Numbered from the stretch's first letter, positions 20,775 to 33,370 are shown. The stretch: 64,000 nucleotides of DNA from Plasmodiophora brassicae (GCA_036867785.1 CP145414.1:1116001-1180000), one strand, 5' to 3'. Notes: a model not told the origin generated them from the sequence alone. Numbers and translations are program-made.

Positions 20775-21761
20775 TTATATACACGAAACACTCGACACGT
20801 CGCACGTAATGGGTCGCCGTTCCAGAATCCTTGCTAGCCTGCCATCCGCGAATGCAGATAGGACGTTGAACGACGAATGCTCCCATGCGGATCGCTCACA
20901 GAGCACGGCCTGCTGCGTGATCGGGTTGACAGCGTCCTTGAATTGTTTGACCTTGACGAAGAACGATCCATACGCCTGATGCGCTGGCAGCGGCAGCAAC
21001 ATTCGTTCAGCAAGCCACTCTAGCTTCGTGCCCGTATTCTGTCTAGCGACCTGCGTCGCATCCGAATAGGCACAACGTTGCTGGTAGACCGCGTCGGCAA
21101 CGCCATTGACACCACAGTCGTACGCACGCCACAGAATCACGGAAAGCGATTCGTCGAGCGTCTCGAACACGCCGACGCGACAATCGAATATGGGCACGAT
21201 CTCGTCGAGCGCTTCGGAGTGGTCCAGTCCGCGTTTGCGTCTTAATCGTTCCAGGCCCTTCGCCATGGTCACCGCCGCCAGCGACGACGCCGTTGAGCAC
21301 AACTTCATAATACGCCCGTTGAAGACATGTGGCGATTGTCGATCGTTGATGACGCGCCCGGGTGATACCACGATCGTCATCTCGTCGCTCTGCGTGTAGG
21401 CGAACGCCGCCGAATACTCCCGACACAACGTCTCGCAGCATCGGCGCATCAGGTCGGCGATTTCGCTCGAGTACGACGATGTCGCGATCAGGGACGCCTG
21501 GTCGCACCGCCTGACGAACCGTTTGAACCCGCATCCGTCCAGGCGCAGCGTCAGCCAGTACTGGCCGGGCACGCGCAGCCGGTCGACGACCATCTCCTCG
21601 CGTTGCCGGATGACGGCCTTGGCCTCGTTCCAGCGGGCCTTGCCCAGGAACGGGGATGCGTCGTGCAGGTCGGGCGTGACGCGAGCAGAGAACGTGGCCT
21701 TTGGCGCGCGTGCGAGCTCGCGAAGCAGGGCGCTGAGCACCGCCCGCCCAGGCAATTCCAT
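20775..21761 (-). CDS. Thg1-like 3'-5' nucleotidyltransferase (TLP)
   Basis: Single exon of 328 residues, ATG 21761-21759. The metal-binding motifs of the family are present: LTLRLDGCGFKRFV (first Asp) and AFAYTQSDEMTIVV (Asp-Glu pair), with FNGRIMKLCSTASSLAAVTM and IFDCRVGVF downstream. The AYDCGVNGVADAVYQQ segment corresponds to the R/Q-x-D-x-x-x-N helix, but the HINNLYN box of true tRNA-His guanylyltransferases is not seen. This points to a TLP that repairs 5'-truncated tRNAs rather than classical Thg1. The length and single exon stand out among intron-rich neighbours. Confidence 0.8.
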   Translation of the reverse strand: MELPGRAVLSALLRELARAPKATFSARVTPDLHDASPFLGKARWNEAKAVIRQREEMVVDRLRVPGQYWLTLRLDGCGFKRFVRRCDQASLIATSSYSSEIADLMRRCCETLCREYSAAFAYTQSDEMTIVVSPGRVINDRQSPHVFNGRIMKLCSTASSLAAVTMAKGLERLRRKRGLDHSEALDEIVPIFDCRVGVFETLDESLSVILWRAYDCGVNGVADAVYQQRCAYSDATQVARQNTGTKLEWLAERMLLPLPAHQAYGSFFVKVKQFKDAVNPITQQAVLCERSAWEHSSFNVLSAFADGRLARILERRPITCDVSSVSCI

Positions 21762-21920
21762 CGCTTGTCGATCAAGCGATCAGCGGAACCGGCCCCTATT
21801 TCTAGACTTGCAGGGCGGCGCGAGGATCAACATTGGGTTGGGGGACACTGGTAAGAGCATGTGTATTGGCCTGGATCTAGCTGTGCACGATGCGCTCCTG
21901 CGCATCGTGCACTGGAGTGC

Positions 21921-23301
<1,381 letters not shown>

Positions 23302-23835
23302 GTCGCACAACGACGACCAAATGGACAATGAGGGGCGTCGACCGGTCCGGGCCGTGCATGGCCCCCACAGAGTAGGTTACTCCGGAGCGGCGCGCGAGTG
23401 CCGCTCCGGAGTTGCCGGCACGAGCAGTGCGCCGCCAGCGCCTATACGTCCTACCAGTGCCAATCCGTGTCGGACTTTTAGGCCGTCTTCCGGCGCCCGC
23501 GCGTCATCCTCAGTTCGCCACCCAGTCATCTGGGTGGAGGCGCCGTCTGCCAGTGATCTGACCTGACAACGGGCCCACGTGTGTTGCGACGAGGCCAAAA
23601 AAAGGTTACATCACCATGCGGTTCCCCGGTGGTCCCCCTCCCGAGTACTGAACAGGCCAAACACCATTTGGCTTCGCAATTCGGAATGAGATACGGCACA
23701 TTCGGTGTTGTATGAACGTAACCGGAAACCAGGTTCCGAAGGGCGTATCTGGAGCGGGCGCCTCGGCAGTGCACGACGGAAGGATATCAGTGTTCGTCTC
23801 ACAGGTGCAGTTCGTCGTCATTTTGTCGCGTTTCG
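23302..23835. other. 534-bp intergenic region between divergent genes
   Basis: The spacer separates the protease start (- strand) from a + strand gene. It contains a perfect 13-bp-arm hairpin (23379-23412). No frame looks coding. It probably holds both promoters, but no recognisable element is seen. Confidence 0.5.
23379..23412. repeat. perfect inverted repeat, 13-bp arms, 8-nt loop
   Basis: ACTCCGGAGCGGC (23379-23391) and GCCGCTCCGGAGT (23400-23412) are exact reverse complements around GCGCGAGT. It could form a hairpin or be a dimeric protein-binding site. There is no T-run, so it is not a simple terminator. Confidence 0.85.
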
Positions 23836-24629
23836 ATGGGTCGCGATGCAGTGACCGTCTCGGCGTCGCGCGTCATCGTCGGACGTCTCCTCTCTGGGTG
23901 GGCCGCAGGTGAACCCGGCATGGAAGTGACGTTTGAGGGCGACCGTATCACGATGAGTCTACCAAACGATCGCACCGTCACGCTGCAGCCGTCCAGTCGT
24001 GGCCGCCATCCTCCCATTGCTGATATCGCGTTCAACGTCGCCTGGCCTCCTTGCTTCATTGCGATCCGCCCGGTGGCGCCCCACGATGGCCTACCACGAT
24101 CGTTCAACCCGGAAGGTCTCCCACCCGGTTCTCGCGCTGTCGAGACCCGATACATCACCCTGGTCGTCGACCGGGACATCGAGGAGTTACGACGGCGGAT
24201 CGAATCGATTTGTCAGCACCTGTCATCTTCGTTTACCTTGATCACCGGGCTGCATCGCATCGTTCAGTTCGACCCGATTAGCGAGCGGGCATCATGCTCT
24301 ATGGAGGTCTTGCCGCATCGGCGACATTCCGCACCTGTTCCTTATACCGGTATGCATCGACGCCGCTCCGTTCTTCATGATCGAATTTGCTGAACCGGTT
24401 GCTTTTAGACGCAACATCGGGCAGGAACTCGCCCTTGATAGACTGGTGGCCACCAAGGCGGTTCTCGGAGCTGTTCACGATGAGTAGGAGCTCACGAGGA
24501 CAGGAGCGCGCAAGCTCACCAGTCCCGAACGTCTACAGCACAGAGCCGGAGCCAAAACCGGTGATGCTAGCGCGACGATCAATGGGGCGTCCAGTCACTC
24601 CTCGCCGAGACGCTTCTGTGGCGTCATAG
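23836..24629 (+). CDS. hypothetical protein, two exons
   Basis: ATG 23836. Exon 1 encodes VSASRVIVGRLLSGWAAGEP, MEVTFEGDRITMSLPNDR and RYITLVVDRDIEELRRRIES, an alternating strand/helix pattern. A good intron (GTATGC...TTTTAG, about 58 nt, near 24350-24409) joins PVPYT to DATSGRNSPLID, and the frame runs to TAG 24627-24629 through an Arg/Ser/Pro-rich tail. Without splicing, an ATG at 24377 gives a 36-codon frame, so the gene model is not certain. No family is recognised. Confidence 0.5.
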
Positions 24630-24689
24630 ACGCTGTGGGACTATGTCACTATATTGAATTGGCAAGATATGAAAGCTGCTGACGGACGT

Positions 24690-25871
24690 TCACGATGTTA
24701 GGGCCTTGCTGGCGTCTCGCAGGCGTTCATAGCGTTCTCGATAAAACTCTACGATGCCTTCTTTCTCGGCTAGGGCTGCCTGGGCGGCCCGTAATGACCC
24801 ATGTGCTGTCTCCAGCTGGGCTCGAAGGCCGGCTGCCTCATCAACGCGGGTTCCGTCCAGGGCGCTGTCGCGCAGAACCTCTTCGACGAGTCGTTCAGCG
24901 CACGCCTCATATGACCTCCAGATCAGCTCGACAATGCGCGCTAGTTGGGCATTGTCATTCCTGATCTCAGCAGTCGCATCGGCCATCAAAGACGCCGCCT
25001 GCCGCAATTCATCAAGGGCCTCCCTGTAACGCGGCCCGATTCCAGCAAACAGTGGCCTGCCGACCCCATGCTCACCGGACGACTTGGGATCTTCGCTGCC
25101 CACCGTTGCTTCCTCTGTGTAGGCCTCCTCATCACCTGATTCATCGACCTTGTGCAAGCGTGTCTCCGGTTGTTGCTGGTTGTCACGATGGACTTTCCGA
25201 CAAAGGGGACTGTCTAGAGCCTCATCAGCAGCCGCCTCCTGAACATCCTGCGTGTGGTCAAGAGCCACTAGCTGAAGCTCGCTGTGCCGAATGCCTTCAA
25301 GTCTCTCGTGAATCGCGCCTCGCGAAGCGGACTCCGCGAAGTAAAAGTCTGTCAGCGTTGGCGTTGACTTGGAAGACGCCAACGTTCTACGCGACGACGA
25401 TGACGATTTCGCCCGTTCTGGCCTGTGGCGTCGCTGTTGGCGCTTGCCGTTCGGCTCGGTCTCCTGGCGCAGGGAAGATACAGCCAGCACCTGATACCTC
25501 GTGGGCTTGCCGATGAATAGGACCGGGTGCGCCATCTGGGTCATGATCACCGGCGTGTTGCTTAGGTACCGTCCCGGCCAGCATGGTGGTGGCGTGCTCG
25601 ACGGCATCGCTGAGCCTTGCACCTTTCGGGGAGCCGCCACGTAGTGGATTCCTGTCGTACTCGATCACCAGATTCCTGGATCCCTCTCACGATCGCGTGC
25701 ACGTCGGCCGCATCGATATCTTGGGGGACGGCAGGACATCGCCTTTCCTGCGTTAAAGTCTCTACGTACCTACACTGGACCGCGAGATCGTTATATCGTT
25801 TGTGTATCCGCCATAAACCCATGGCAATGTCGACGGTATCATCGCCCAATTGTCGGAGAGAGCCAGGCCCG
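24690..25871 (-). CDS. coiled-coil protein, unknown; 5' end uncertain
   Basis: Stop TGA 24692-24690. Working upstream, the last exon encodes an extended C-terminal coiled coil (AEIRNDNAQLARIVELIW, LRAQLETAHGSLRAAQAAL, EKEGIVEFYRERYERLRDA) preceded by a Ser/Arg-rich stretch (RAKSSSSSRRTLASSK). A 42-nt intron joins TTMLAGT to MAHPVLFIGKPTRYQ, and a 49-nt intron joins IQESG to ARLSDAVEH. The first exon I can see begins after a TTTTCACAG acceptor at 25872 with LRQLGDDTVDIAMGLWRIHK, so at least one 5' exon is missing. It could be a cytoskeletal or centrosomal protein, but that is only a guess from the coiled coil. Confidence 0.5.
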
Positions 25872-26270
25872 TCTGTGAAAATAGAAACGCCGACTCGCCC
25901 GACTGCCCGAAGGCGACGAAAAAGGCATCGGCAGCAGTTTAAACTCAGTAGCTGCCGATGGGCCGGACTGCGCGACCTCCGCCAGGCCGCCCACTTGCGC
26001 ACCTGGCCCACAACAGAGCCCGCACCTCGCCTGCCGCTGGCAGGTCCCGGGAAATCTCCCGCAGGCCCGCGAGACGCCGAAATCTCCCAGCGCGATCCCG
26101 CAAACGGTACCCAGGGCGCCGCCGCCCGCCGCCGCACTGCAACTGGCTGACCCCGGCGTGTGCAGTGCAGACCTCCCCCGCACGGCAACTGCTGCCGCTG
26201 GCCCATCGTCGCTCTGTGATCGGCAGGCCCCAAAAAACTCGACGGAAAGCCTTCGAGCATCGCAGCTCAG

Positions 26271-26292
26271 TGTGTGTGTGTGTGTGTGTGTG
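26271..26292. repeat. (TG)11 microsatellite
   Basis: Eleven uninterrupted TG units, about 165 bp upstream of the AF4-like start codon. Such tracts can adopt Z-DNA and vary in length between strains. Confidence 0.95.
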
Positions 26293-26331
26293 CCCGGGTT
26301 TTCCCACTCGACGTGCTCGGGGAAAACCGGG
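26293..26331. repeat. imperfect inverted repeat next to the TG tract
   Basis: CCCGGGTTTTCCC (26293-26305) pairs with GGGGAAAACCGGG (26319-26331) after a small bulge, with a 13-nt loop. It directly abuts the TG tract. Confidence 0.65.
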
Positions 26332-26456
26332 CCGCCCGCCGCTCACATTTCTTCAGGGAGCGCCCGCCCGCCAGTCGCCGCGTCGGCCGCGTGCAGATAT
26401 TGTACTGGCTGGGTGGGGCGCGCCGGGTAACACACACGCGCGCGCGATAACGGCCG

Positions 26457-28638
26457 ATGTGCAGCACGATGGCGGAGGTGGGCTCGGCGCTCTCCATTGA
26501 GCAGCGCCTCGACCGGCTGTACGCGCAGCGCCAGCGCCGTGAGTCGCCGCCGTCGGCGTCGCGGTCGCTGCTGGGCATCATGGACGCCGAGCGGGCGGTC
26601 GACGCGCGCGTCGTCGGCAACGGGGCGGGTGCGTCCCGGAATCCGCTGGCGAAGAAGGCGCGGCGTCGTGGACCCAGTGACGAGAAGTCGGCGCGTGTCG
26701 TCGACGAGAACGCGATCGCGCGGCTGAAGGAGGCGAAATCGCAGGAGGTCCACCGGATGATTGACGAGATGGACCATCGCCCCGATCTGCTATCCCCCGT
26801 GCTGCCCGGGCAGACCTGTGCCCGGTCTCGGGCGTTCTCGCCCCGCATGCAGAAGACGTCCCTGGAGGAGGCCAGGCGGATCGCTGAGCAGTCGGGGGCG
26901 ACCGTGGCGCTTCCCGACGACGACGATGACGATTCCAGCGGGCTGGAGGATTCCGATGAGGAAGGCGAGGTGTCCGGCTCGGAACCGATCGCGCCGACGG
27001 TTGGCGCGCCTCCTGGCGGCCCCAGGTGCGCCCCGACGTCACCTCGTACTGAGAAGACGACGCCTGCGAAACCCGGGAAGGGCAACGATGACCACGTTCC
27101 CCGCAAGCATTCGTCAGCCGCTTCGGGCCCTAAATATTACGAAGCCAACGGGACGTCGTCGTCGCTGCGAGGCAGCGGCAATCGGGACCGAGATGAACGG
27201 GACCGGGGTCGCGACAGAGACCACGACCGCAATCGTGATCGTGACAGAGGGTCGAGCCGGGATGATCGGGGATCCGGACGACGCTCAGACCGAGGTCTGC
27301 CCCACTGTTCCTCACCGATGGCCCACCTTGATTGACGCTTTTGTTAGATCGCGACTCGAACCGTGATAGGGATCGTGATCGCGACCGGGACCGAGGACGC
27401 GATCGGGACCATGATCGGGACAGGGACCGCGAACGTGATCGCGAGCGAGAACGGGAACGGGAGAGGGAGCGCGAGCGCGAACGGGAGAGGGAACGTGACA
27501 GAAGGCACGCAACGTCGGATCGTAGACGTTCTCGATCGTCGTCACCTCGTCGGAGTCGACGATCCTCTGAGAGGCGGCGATCGGAACGATCCGACCGGCC
27601 GCCTATTCCGTCGAGGCACCCGCCCGCGTCAAAGGACACGGACAAGCATAGGGAACCCACGAAAGACGACAACCAGAATGGGATACCGGATGCGACGGCG
27701 TCCCAGTTGTCAGCATCAAGGTCTGGGACACCAGTTGCCGCGGCTGGCACGAAGCGAGCTCGTAGCCCGTCACCATCACGACCCTCAGTGCCAAGGTCAT
27801 CGGCACCGGCCGCGTCGAGCAGCGTGAAACGGCCTCGTAGCCCTGCATCGGTTCTACCGTCCTCATCGGCGAGTCCGTCGCTGACAATGGAGAGCCCCAC
27901 CGTTGGCCATGGCAACCAGTCGCAGCTAGTTCAACAGAGCGCCAAGTGGAAGGAGGCTGTGAAGCTGAAGCGTCATGCCGACAAGATGCCCAAGGATGCG
28001 CCCTTATCAGACGGCTGGTGTAAGAAACAGGAGATGTACATGATGGCAGGGCTGAAATTCCTTGAAGCTGCTGAGGTCACATCCAGGCATCTCTGCGTAC
28101 CATCCGGCTTCACTAATTCGTGTCTAACTGTAGACGTTCTCGTGCGTGACCTCGTTTCAGAACACTGCTTCGTACTTCGAGAACATAATCAGTATCTACA
28201 AGTCTGCCGGATGTCGTTACATTGCATCGATTGGGTAACCTCGCTCCGTCTGACGAAGAGCAGGGCTAACTGGGGTGACCGTTTAGGTATGAATGCTGCG
28301 CTGCGGCCCTGTATCGTGCTACCCAGGCCAAGCGGAAAGAGTTCGGCTCTCAGTCCACCCAGCTGATGGCATACGTGAAAGCAGCCCAAGGGAAGACGGC
28401 TGGGTCGTCGGAGCCCCAGTTTCCTCCTCGGATGCTCGAGATGCTGACGTCGTATCTTCGCCATACGAAATGCGCATGGGACTTCATGGACTACTGGGAC
28501 AAGGCGAAAGGATACCGTCCACCTGTCGACATCCGGAAGGAGAATGGTCTTGACGTTCTGGACAGTCTCGACGATCTCGACATGCAAGCCTTCCTGGGGC
28601 ATGTACGACGGGCTCTCAATCGCGGATATCTACAATAG
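26457..28638 (+). CDS. AF4/FMR2-like protein with C-terminal homology domain
   Basis: At least four exons, ATG 26457 to TAG 28636-28638. The N-terminal third has short helical boxes (SIEQRLDRLYAQRQRRE, NAIARLKEAKSQEVHRMIDE) and an Asp/Glu/Ser patch. The middle is an Arg-Asp/Arg-Glu repeat tract followed by an SR-rich stretch. The C terminus reads AKWKEAVKLKRHADKM, MYMMAGLKFLEAAEV, TASYFENIISIYKSAG, YECCAALYRATQAKRKEFG, QLMAYVKAAQ, and a final HTKCAWDFMDYWDKAKGY, DDLDMQAFLGHVRRAL. That order matches the TPR-like C-terminal homology domain of AF4/FMR2 (AFF) scaffolds, which dimerise in super elongation complexes. A ~53-nt intron (GTCTGC...TTAG, near 27294-27346) sits inside the RD tract. AFF proteins are best known from animals, with a fission-yeast relative; the match here is by pattern and needs a profile search. 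Confidence 0.65.
27180..27500 (+). repeat. Arg-Asp / Arg-Glu codon repeat tract
   Basis: Degenerate CGNGAY/CGNGAR hexamers encode alternating RD and then RE dipeptides (for example RDRDRDRDRGRDRD, RERERERERE). The tract is interrupted by one short intron. Similar RD/RE tracts occur in splicing and elongation factors and mediate charge-driven condensation. On the complementary strand it creates a long Arg/Ser-rich open frame that is only a shadow. Confidence 0.85.
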
Positions 28639-28759
28639 CTCCACCTATATACCAGATTATTTCCAAGAACGACTGCTGAAGAATAGGCGGCCTGTGAGAA
28701 CAGAGACGCAGCAGTCGCTGGACAGGAGCGGACAACGCGGAGTGTATTTCCGAGCATGA

Positions 28760-31491
28760 TCAGTATGCACGAAGAAGATCGCAGACGCGACTGCATTCGG
28801 TAGCGTGGTCAATCGGCGCGATGGCAACGACTGTCGCACGGAGCTTGGTGTTCTCATTCATGACTTCGTCTGGCGCATCCATTCAGGCGACAATGGGATG
28901 CGGGATCACCAAGGACCACTTACACTTGGCTCTGACCTTGAAGACGTGCTCAGTAAAGTTGGCGGATCGGAACGCAGCCTCGGGGGTGCCAGTATCCCCA
29001 ACTTCGAGACACGAACGAAGGTCCTCGGCGGAACGACCGCCGAGAAGTTGTAAGGCCTCCTACGGAAATGATGGTGGTCAGTTCCCCGGTTAGCGCGCGT
29101 CATCGATATTCCGTTCGTACATCGTGGAAAACGCTCAGCCAGGTAGAGCCAGTCGAATCAGCAACTGCAAAGGAAAATATGTAGCGGGGGTTCGCTGCCG
29201 GGTACTGCTTGTTGCACTTCTCGCAGTAGTACGACCCCGAGCCGTTGTCGGTGACCTAAGTCCCAAGGCAAAGTCAACACCACACGCCATAATTCGTCAA
29301 CACATCCGATAGCGCTGGCCTTCTTCTTGCAGTCGGGCGTTGGGCAGGCCAGGTACCATGGTGGTCGCTCGGTATTGAATGTTAGCGTCGTAATCGCAGC
29401 ATGCAGCAGGAAGAATGCTGGTTCCGGGGTGTTTGGCAATTCGGCAATTTGCCCACAGGTCTTCAACCCCATGAGACGAGCGAACATTTAGAAACGAAAC
29501 GCACGCTACCTTATACTCGAGGCCGGCCATGCTGCCCGAACCGCCGCGTTTGCTTACGGAGACGGCCGAGTGGGCGCCGCCGCTGGATGTAAACCACTGT
29601 TGCAACTGGTGCGCCTCCTGGAAACGAATGAGATCCGTGTATGCGAAAGCGCAACTTGCGGTTTCTACAGGTATGTCAGGACGAATGGTTAAAGTGGAGG
29701 AGCCCACGGTGCCAAGGGACCGCCCGCCGAAATCTGATACTTTGCATCCTTTGATGGCGACAATAGGGTTTCCTCCTAAAACGAGATCCGGTCATCGAAA
29801 ACAGGGGGGAGCAAGTTGTGCCACAGATACCAAGAACAGTTTCATCATTTGTAGTAGCCGCATTGCCCCAAAGCGTCAGCTCAACGGAGGCATTGGAAGT
29901 GTCGACAAGGGTGACGCTCCTCTTGGTCATCTCACGCTGTGTCGTCTTGGACACAATTGTGCTAGTGCACCACGTTAGCAAAGGGTGTAGGCTGCTCCAT
30001 GAAATAACTTACGATGCTGGCTGGACATCCGTAACGACACCGATGATGTCGACGAACGAATTTGCCGGATAGCTTTCCAGAGAGCTGATTGGCACAAACT
30101 CGTAGTGCATTTGAGAAATCGAGCCGTCCTAAAGGGAATCGTTATGCGCGAGAGCTACAGCATAGGCATGGCCTGCAAACCTCGTCCGGGGCCTGTTCGA
30201 TCTGGGATTCGCGACCGAGAGTGACCTCATACTCATGCTTGAGGTGCGTGAAGGATCGATTCGCAGGCTTCACTTGGCCGTGGGAGATCAGGTAGACATT
30301 TCCGACTTGAATCAGGTCGAAGAATCGGTCGGCGTCCTGCTTGAAGGCCGTGACCCGGATTTCCCCGCCACCAGCATCGAGCACGTCGAAACTGAACAGC
30401 TTGCCTTCGCCTGATACGTCGGGTAAACGAATCACTTCCAGGGTGCCGTTACACGTCAGGCTGGCGCAGACCTTTTGCATTGGACCACGTCCTCATCTCG
30501 CTCTTGGATGTAACTCGAGCTTTAATCTGCCACCTGTCCCCACATCTAAGGTCAAACGCCAAGCGACTGCGGCACCCCAGTGGCCGACCTGCTAATGTAC
30601 GGATTCAGTTCGCGGATACTGACCAAAGAAGAGCTCCGCGTAGGCGTAACCGGCAGGTTTGACGCTTTATGAGCTGACGCGTAGCCCTGGTACCCAGTAG
30701 AGGAAGGCGCATTGTAGCCAGGCGCGTTAGCGGACGCATACGACCCTGGCTGATTCCCACCATACGCGGACGCGTACGATTGCTGTGGGGCGGCTCCATA
30801 CGCAGCATATCCAGGGGCACCGGGCGCTCCGGAAGCGTACGATGAGCCGACGTAGGACGACGGTTTAACATCGCCTGGATACTGAGCGCCACCATACCCC
30901 GATGACGACCCATACCCGGACGCTGGCGCTCCATACGAAGGCTGCATCCCGAACGTTGACTTGCACGAGGCGTTAGTTCCAGATTCGGATTGCATCGCAA
31001 CGAGTAAACGTACTGGTGCACTGCCGGCAGAGCCGAGTTCAACAGGATTGCCAATTCGGGTACGTGGTCCGGATGGCGGCAGGACCGCAATGTCCAGCAG
31101 TGTAAGACAGGGCACCGACTTGCCGTTGACATCCAGAGTGAGGCACGTTGACTTCTTCACCTGCAGCCGACGTCAGGATAACGGATGGAGCATGGGGGCC
31201 AGCACCGAGCGCGACCATGATGATGTCATTCATCTGCAGGTTGACCTGGTTCGCGATCTGCGTCGCGACAATGCCCCTCATGTGCTGCTCGCCGTCGCTA
31301 ACGGAGACGGCGACCTTCGCCTGCGGATTCATCCGCACCTCCAGAACCTACCGCCCCCAGCGTTATACGGGTCGACACGACGCGGCGACATTGGACCCCC
31401 CGCCCACCTGCAGGACCGCATCCGGATACGGACGGTTCTGCGACAAGGCTGCAACCGCGCCCTGCGATAGCCGATGCTGTTGCTGCGCCAT
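28760..31491 (-). CDS. RPA1: replication protein A large subunit (RPA1/RPA70)
   Basis: Many exons from ATG 31491-31489 (AQQQHRLSQGAVAALSQNR) to TGA 28762-28760. In order: RPA1N OB fold (VAVSVSDGEQHMRGIVATQI); a Tyr/Gly/Ala/Ser-rich linker of about 120 residues (YGGAQYPGDVKPSSYVGSSY); DBD-A (KLFSFDVLDAGGGEIRVTAF, HGQVKPANRSFTHLKHEYEV); DBD-B (IVSKTTQREMTKRSVTLVDT); DBD-C with the zinc finger split over exons (WYLACPTPDCKKKA and YYCEKCNKQYPAANPRYIF). The tail is FRSANFTEHVFKVRAKCK plus NTKLRATVVAIAPIDHATE. The four-Cys finger is intact. RPA1 is the main single-stranded DNA-binding subunit in replication and repair. The gene is divergent from ThrRS, with 318 bp between starts. Confidence 0.95.
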
Positions 31492-31809
31492 CCCGCGGCC
31501 GCCCGACTCAACAAAATGGACGCCACCGACGGCGGACCTCTCTTCGCACTCCAGTCGCGGCCTGTATTGACACCACGCGTCAGTTGCCACGACGTGCAGC
31601 TGCCGCGCACTACGTTGTAGACTGCAGTGCCCCCCGTTGCGCGAGTCGTTTCCCAGCGACACGCCGGACGTTCCTGCGCCACTGGGGAACTGCAGCCGGT
31701 GACTGGAAGAGCGACGGACGAAGGACCGGTCCGGTGACGATAAAACCGGTGTGGGGTACCAGTGCGGATCGCAGCGGCGCCGGGGCGCTCCGTGGCACAG
31801 GCGACGGTG

Positions 31810-33269
31810 ATGGTGATGCGACGAGGGGTGCGGCGCTGGCTGGCGACGTCGCCGGCGCCGCCGTCCGAGGAGGAGCAGATAACGAGGATGGTCAGGAAGA
31901 TGCATGAGACGTATACGAGTACGCCGGATGCGGTGTCGTCGCCGGCGACGAACGCCGATGCGACGACCCGCCTGATGGACAGGCAGTTCGACCACAGGAC
32001 AATAGGGCATTGCCAGCAGCTGTTCATGATGGATGAGTGCGCGCCCGGGCAGGCGTTCATCCTGCCGCACGGCGCGCGCGTCATCAACCGCCTCATGGCG
32101 TGGATGCGCGAGCTGAACGCCCGCCAGGGCATCGACGAGGTCATCTCGCCGATCGTGTTTGACCGTGGCCTGTGGGTCCAGTCTGGGCACGCGCAGCACT
32201 ACGAAGACCAAATGTACGAAGTGTCCACCCGATCGTCGGCGTCCATCTGGGGACTGAAACCAATGAATTGCCCTGTACGTTCGCCTCCCCCTCCCACACA
32301 CCCTTGCACGGAACGTTTCACATTCGGCGCGCTCACACCAAACGTGGATAGGCGCATTGCAAGATGTTCGGCAACGTGACGAACCGGTCGTACCGGGACC
32401 TGCCTGTCCGCTATGCTGATTTCTCACCTCTGCATCGCGACGAGGCCAGCGGCGCCCTGACGGGTCTGACCCGCTTGCGGTCGTTCCACCAGGACGACGC
32501 GCACGTCTACTGTGCCAGCGATCAGGTTCGCGCTGAGATCGGCACGTTCCTGTCGACGGTCGACCACGTGTACACAACGTTGGGTTTCCATGACTACGAG
32601 CTTGCGTTGTCGACGAGGCCGAAGACTGGGTCGATCGGGGCGGATGACACGTGGGCCCACGCCGAAGACGCGCTTCGTGCGTCGCTGGCGGAACGACACG
32701 ATAATTTCTCGGTGAACGAAGGCGACGGTGCGTTCTATGGGCCCAAGATCGACTGTAGCGTCAAGGACGCGCAGGGCCGGTCCTGGCAGTGCGGCACGAT
32801 CCAGCTGGACCTGCAACTCCCCAAGCGATTCGACCTCGGCTTCACTGACGACGCCGGCCATCGACGCGTGCCGATCCTGTTGCACCGCGCCGTTCTCGGC
32901 TCGTTCGAGCGCATGATGGCAATCCTCGTCGAACACTACCAGGGCCGTTGGCCGCTGTGGCTGAGCCCGCGCCAGGTCCTGATCATATCGGTGACCAATC
33001 ACCACGCGAAGTTCGCCGTCGACCTGGAGGCCAAGTTCCGTCGCGCCGGCATCTTCGCCGACGCCGACGTCAACGATGAGACCGTGAACAAACGCATCCG
33101 GAAGGCGGTCGTCCTCCAGTACAACTACATTGTCGTCGTGGGCGATTACGAGATGCAGTCGGGCCAGATCAATGTTCGTGACGGGCGCGACTCACGCGCT
33201 GTGTCCGATCCGGTCATGGTGGACACGTTCATCGAGGAACTCCAGGGCATGATCAACGCGAAGGCATGA
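31810..33269 (+). CDS. threonyl-tRNA synthetase, short organellar form
   Basis: Two exons around intron 32275-32351 (77 nt) encode about 460 residues. The N terminus (VMRRGVRRWLATSPAPP) looks like a mitochondrial presequence. Class II motifs are present: motif 1 near AFILPHGARVINRLMAWMRE, the MNCPAHCKMF site restored by splicing, motif 2 LRSFHQDDAHVYC, EGDGAFYGPKIDC, and motif 3 HRAVLGSFERMMAILVEHYQ. An anticodon-binding domain follows (PRQVLIISVTNHHAKFAVDL). The TGS and editing domains of cytosolic ThrRS are missing, as in yeast Mst1, so this form would lack post-transfer Ser editing. The TGA at 33267-33269 is the stop. Confidence 0.92.
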
Positions 33270-33370
33270 CCGCCGTCGCAATACAGTACGCGGGGGCATT
33301 CCTCGTGAAACAGAGATTCTCAGCTGCGGGCGCGTACGCTCTGGGTACCAGTGCAAATCTGCCCACAGGC

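Larger units (their letters stand above)
25872..26456. other. 585-bp intergenic/5' region
   Basis: This region lies between the coiled-coil gene (- strand) and the AF4-like gene (+ strand). It probably contains the missing 5' exon of the former and both promoters. It holds a (TG)11 tract and an imperfect inverted repeat; no TATA box stands out. Confidence 0.5.

Noticed and set aside
27130-27915. A 261-codon Arg/Ser-rich frame on the - strand that looks like an SR protein
   Set aside because: It mirrors the RD/RE codon repeats of the AF4-like gene; the + strand frame has the conserved C-terminal domain and good splice sites.
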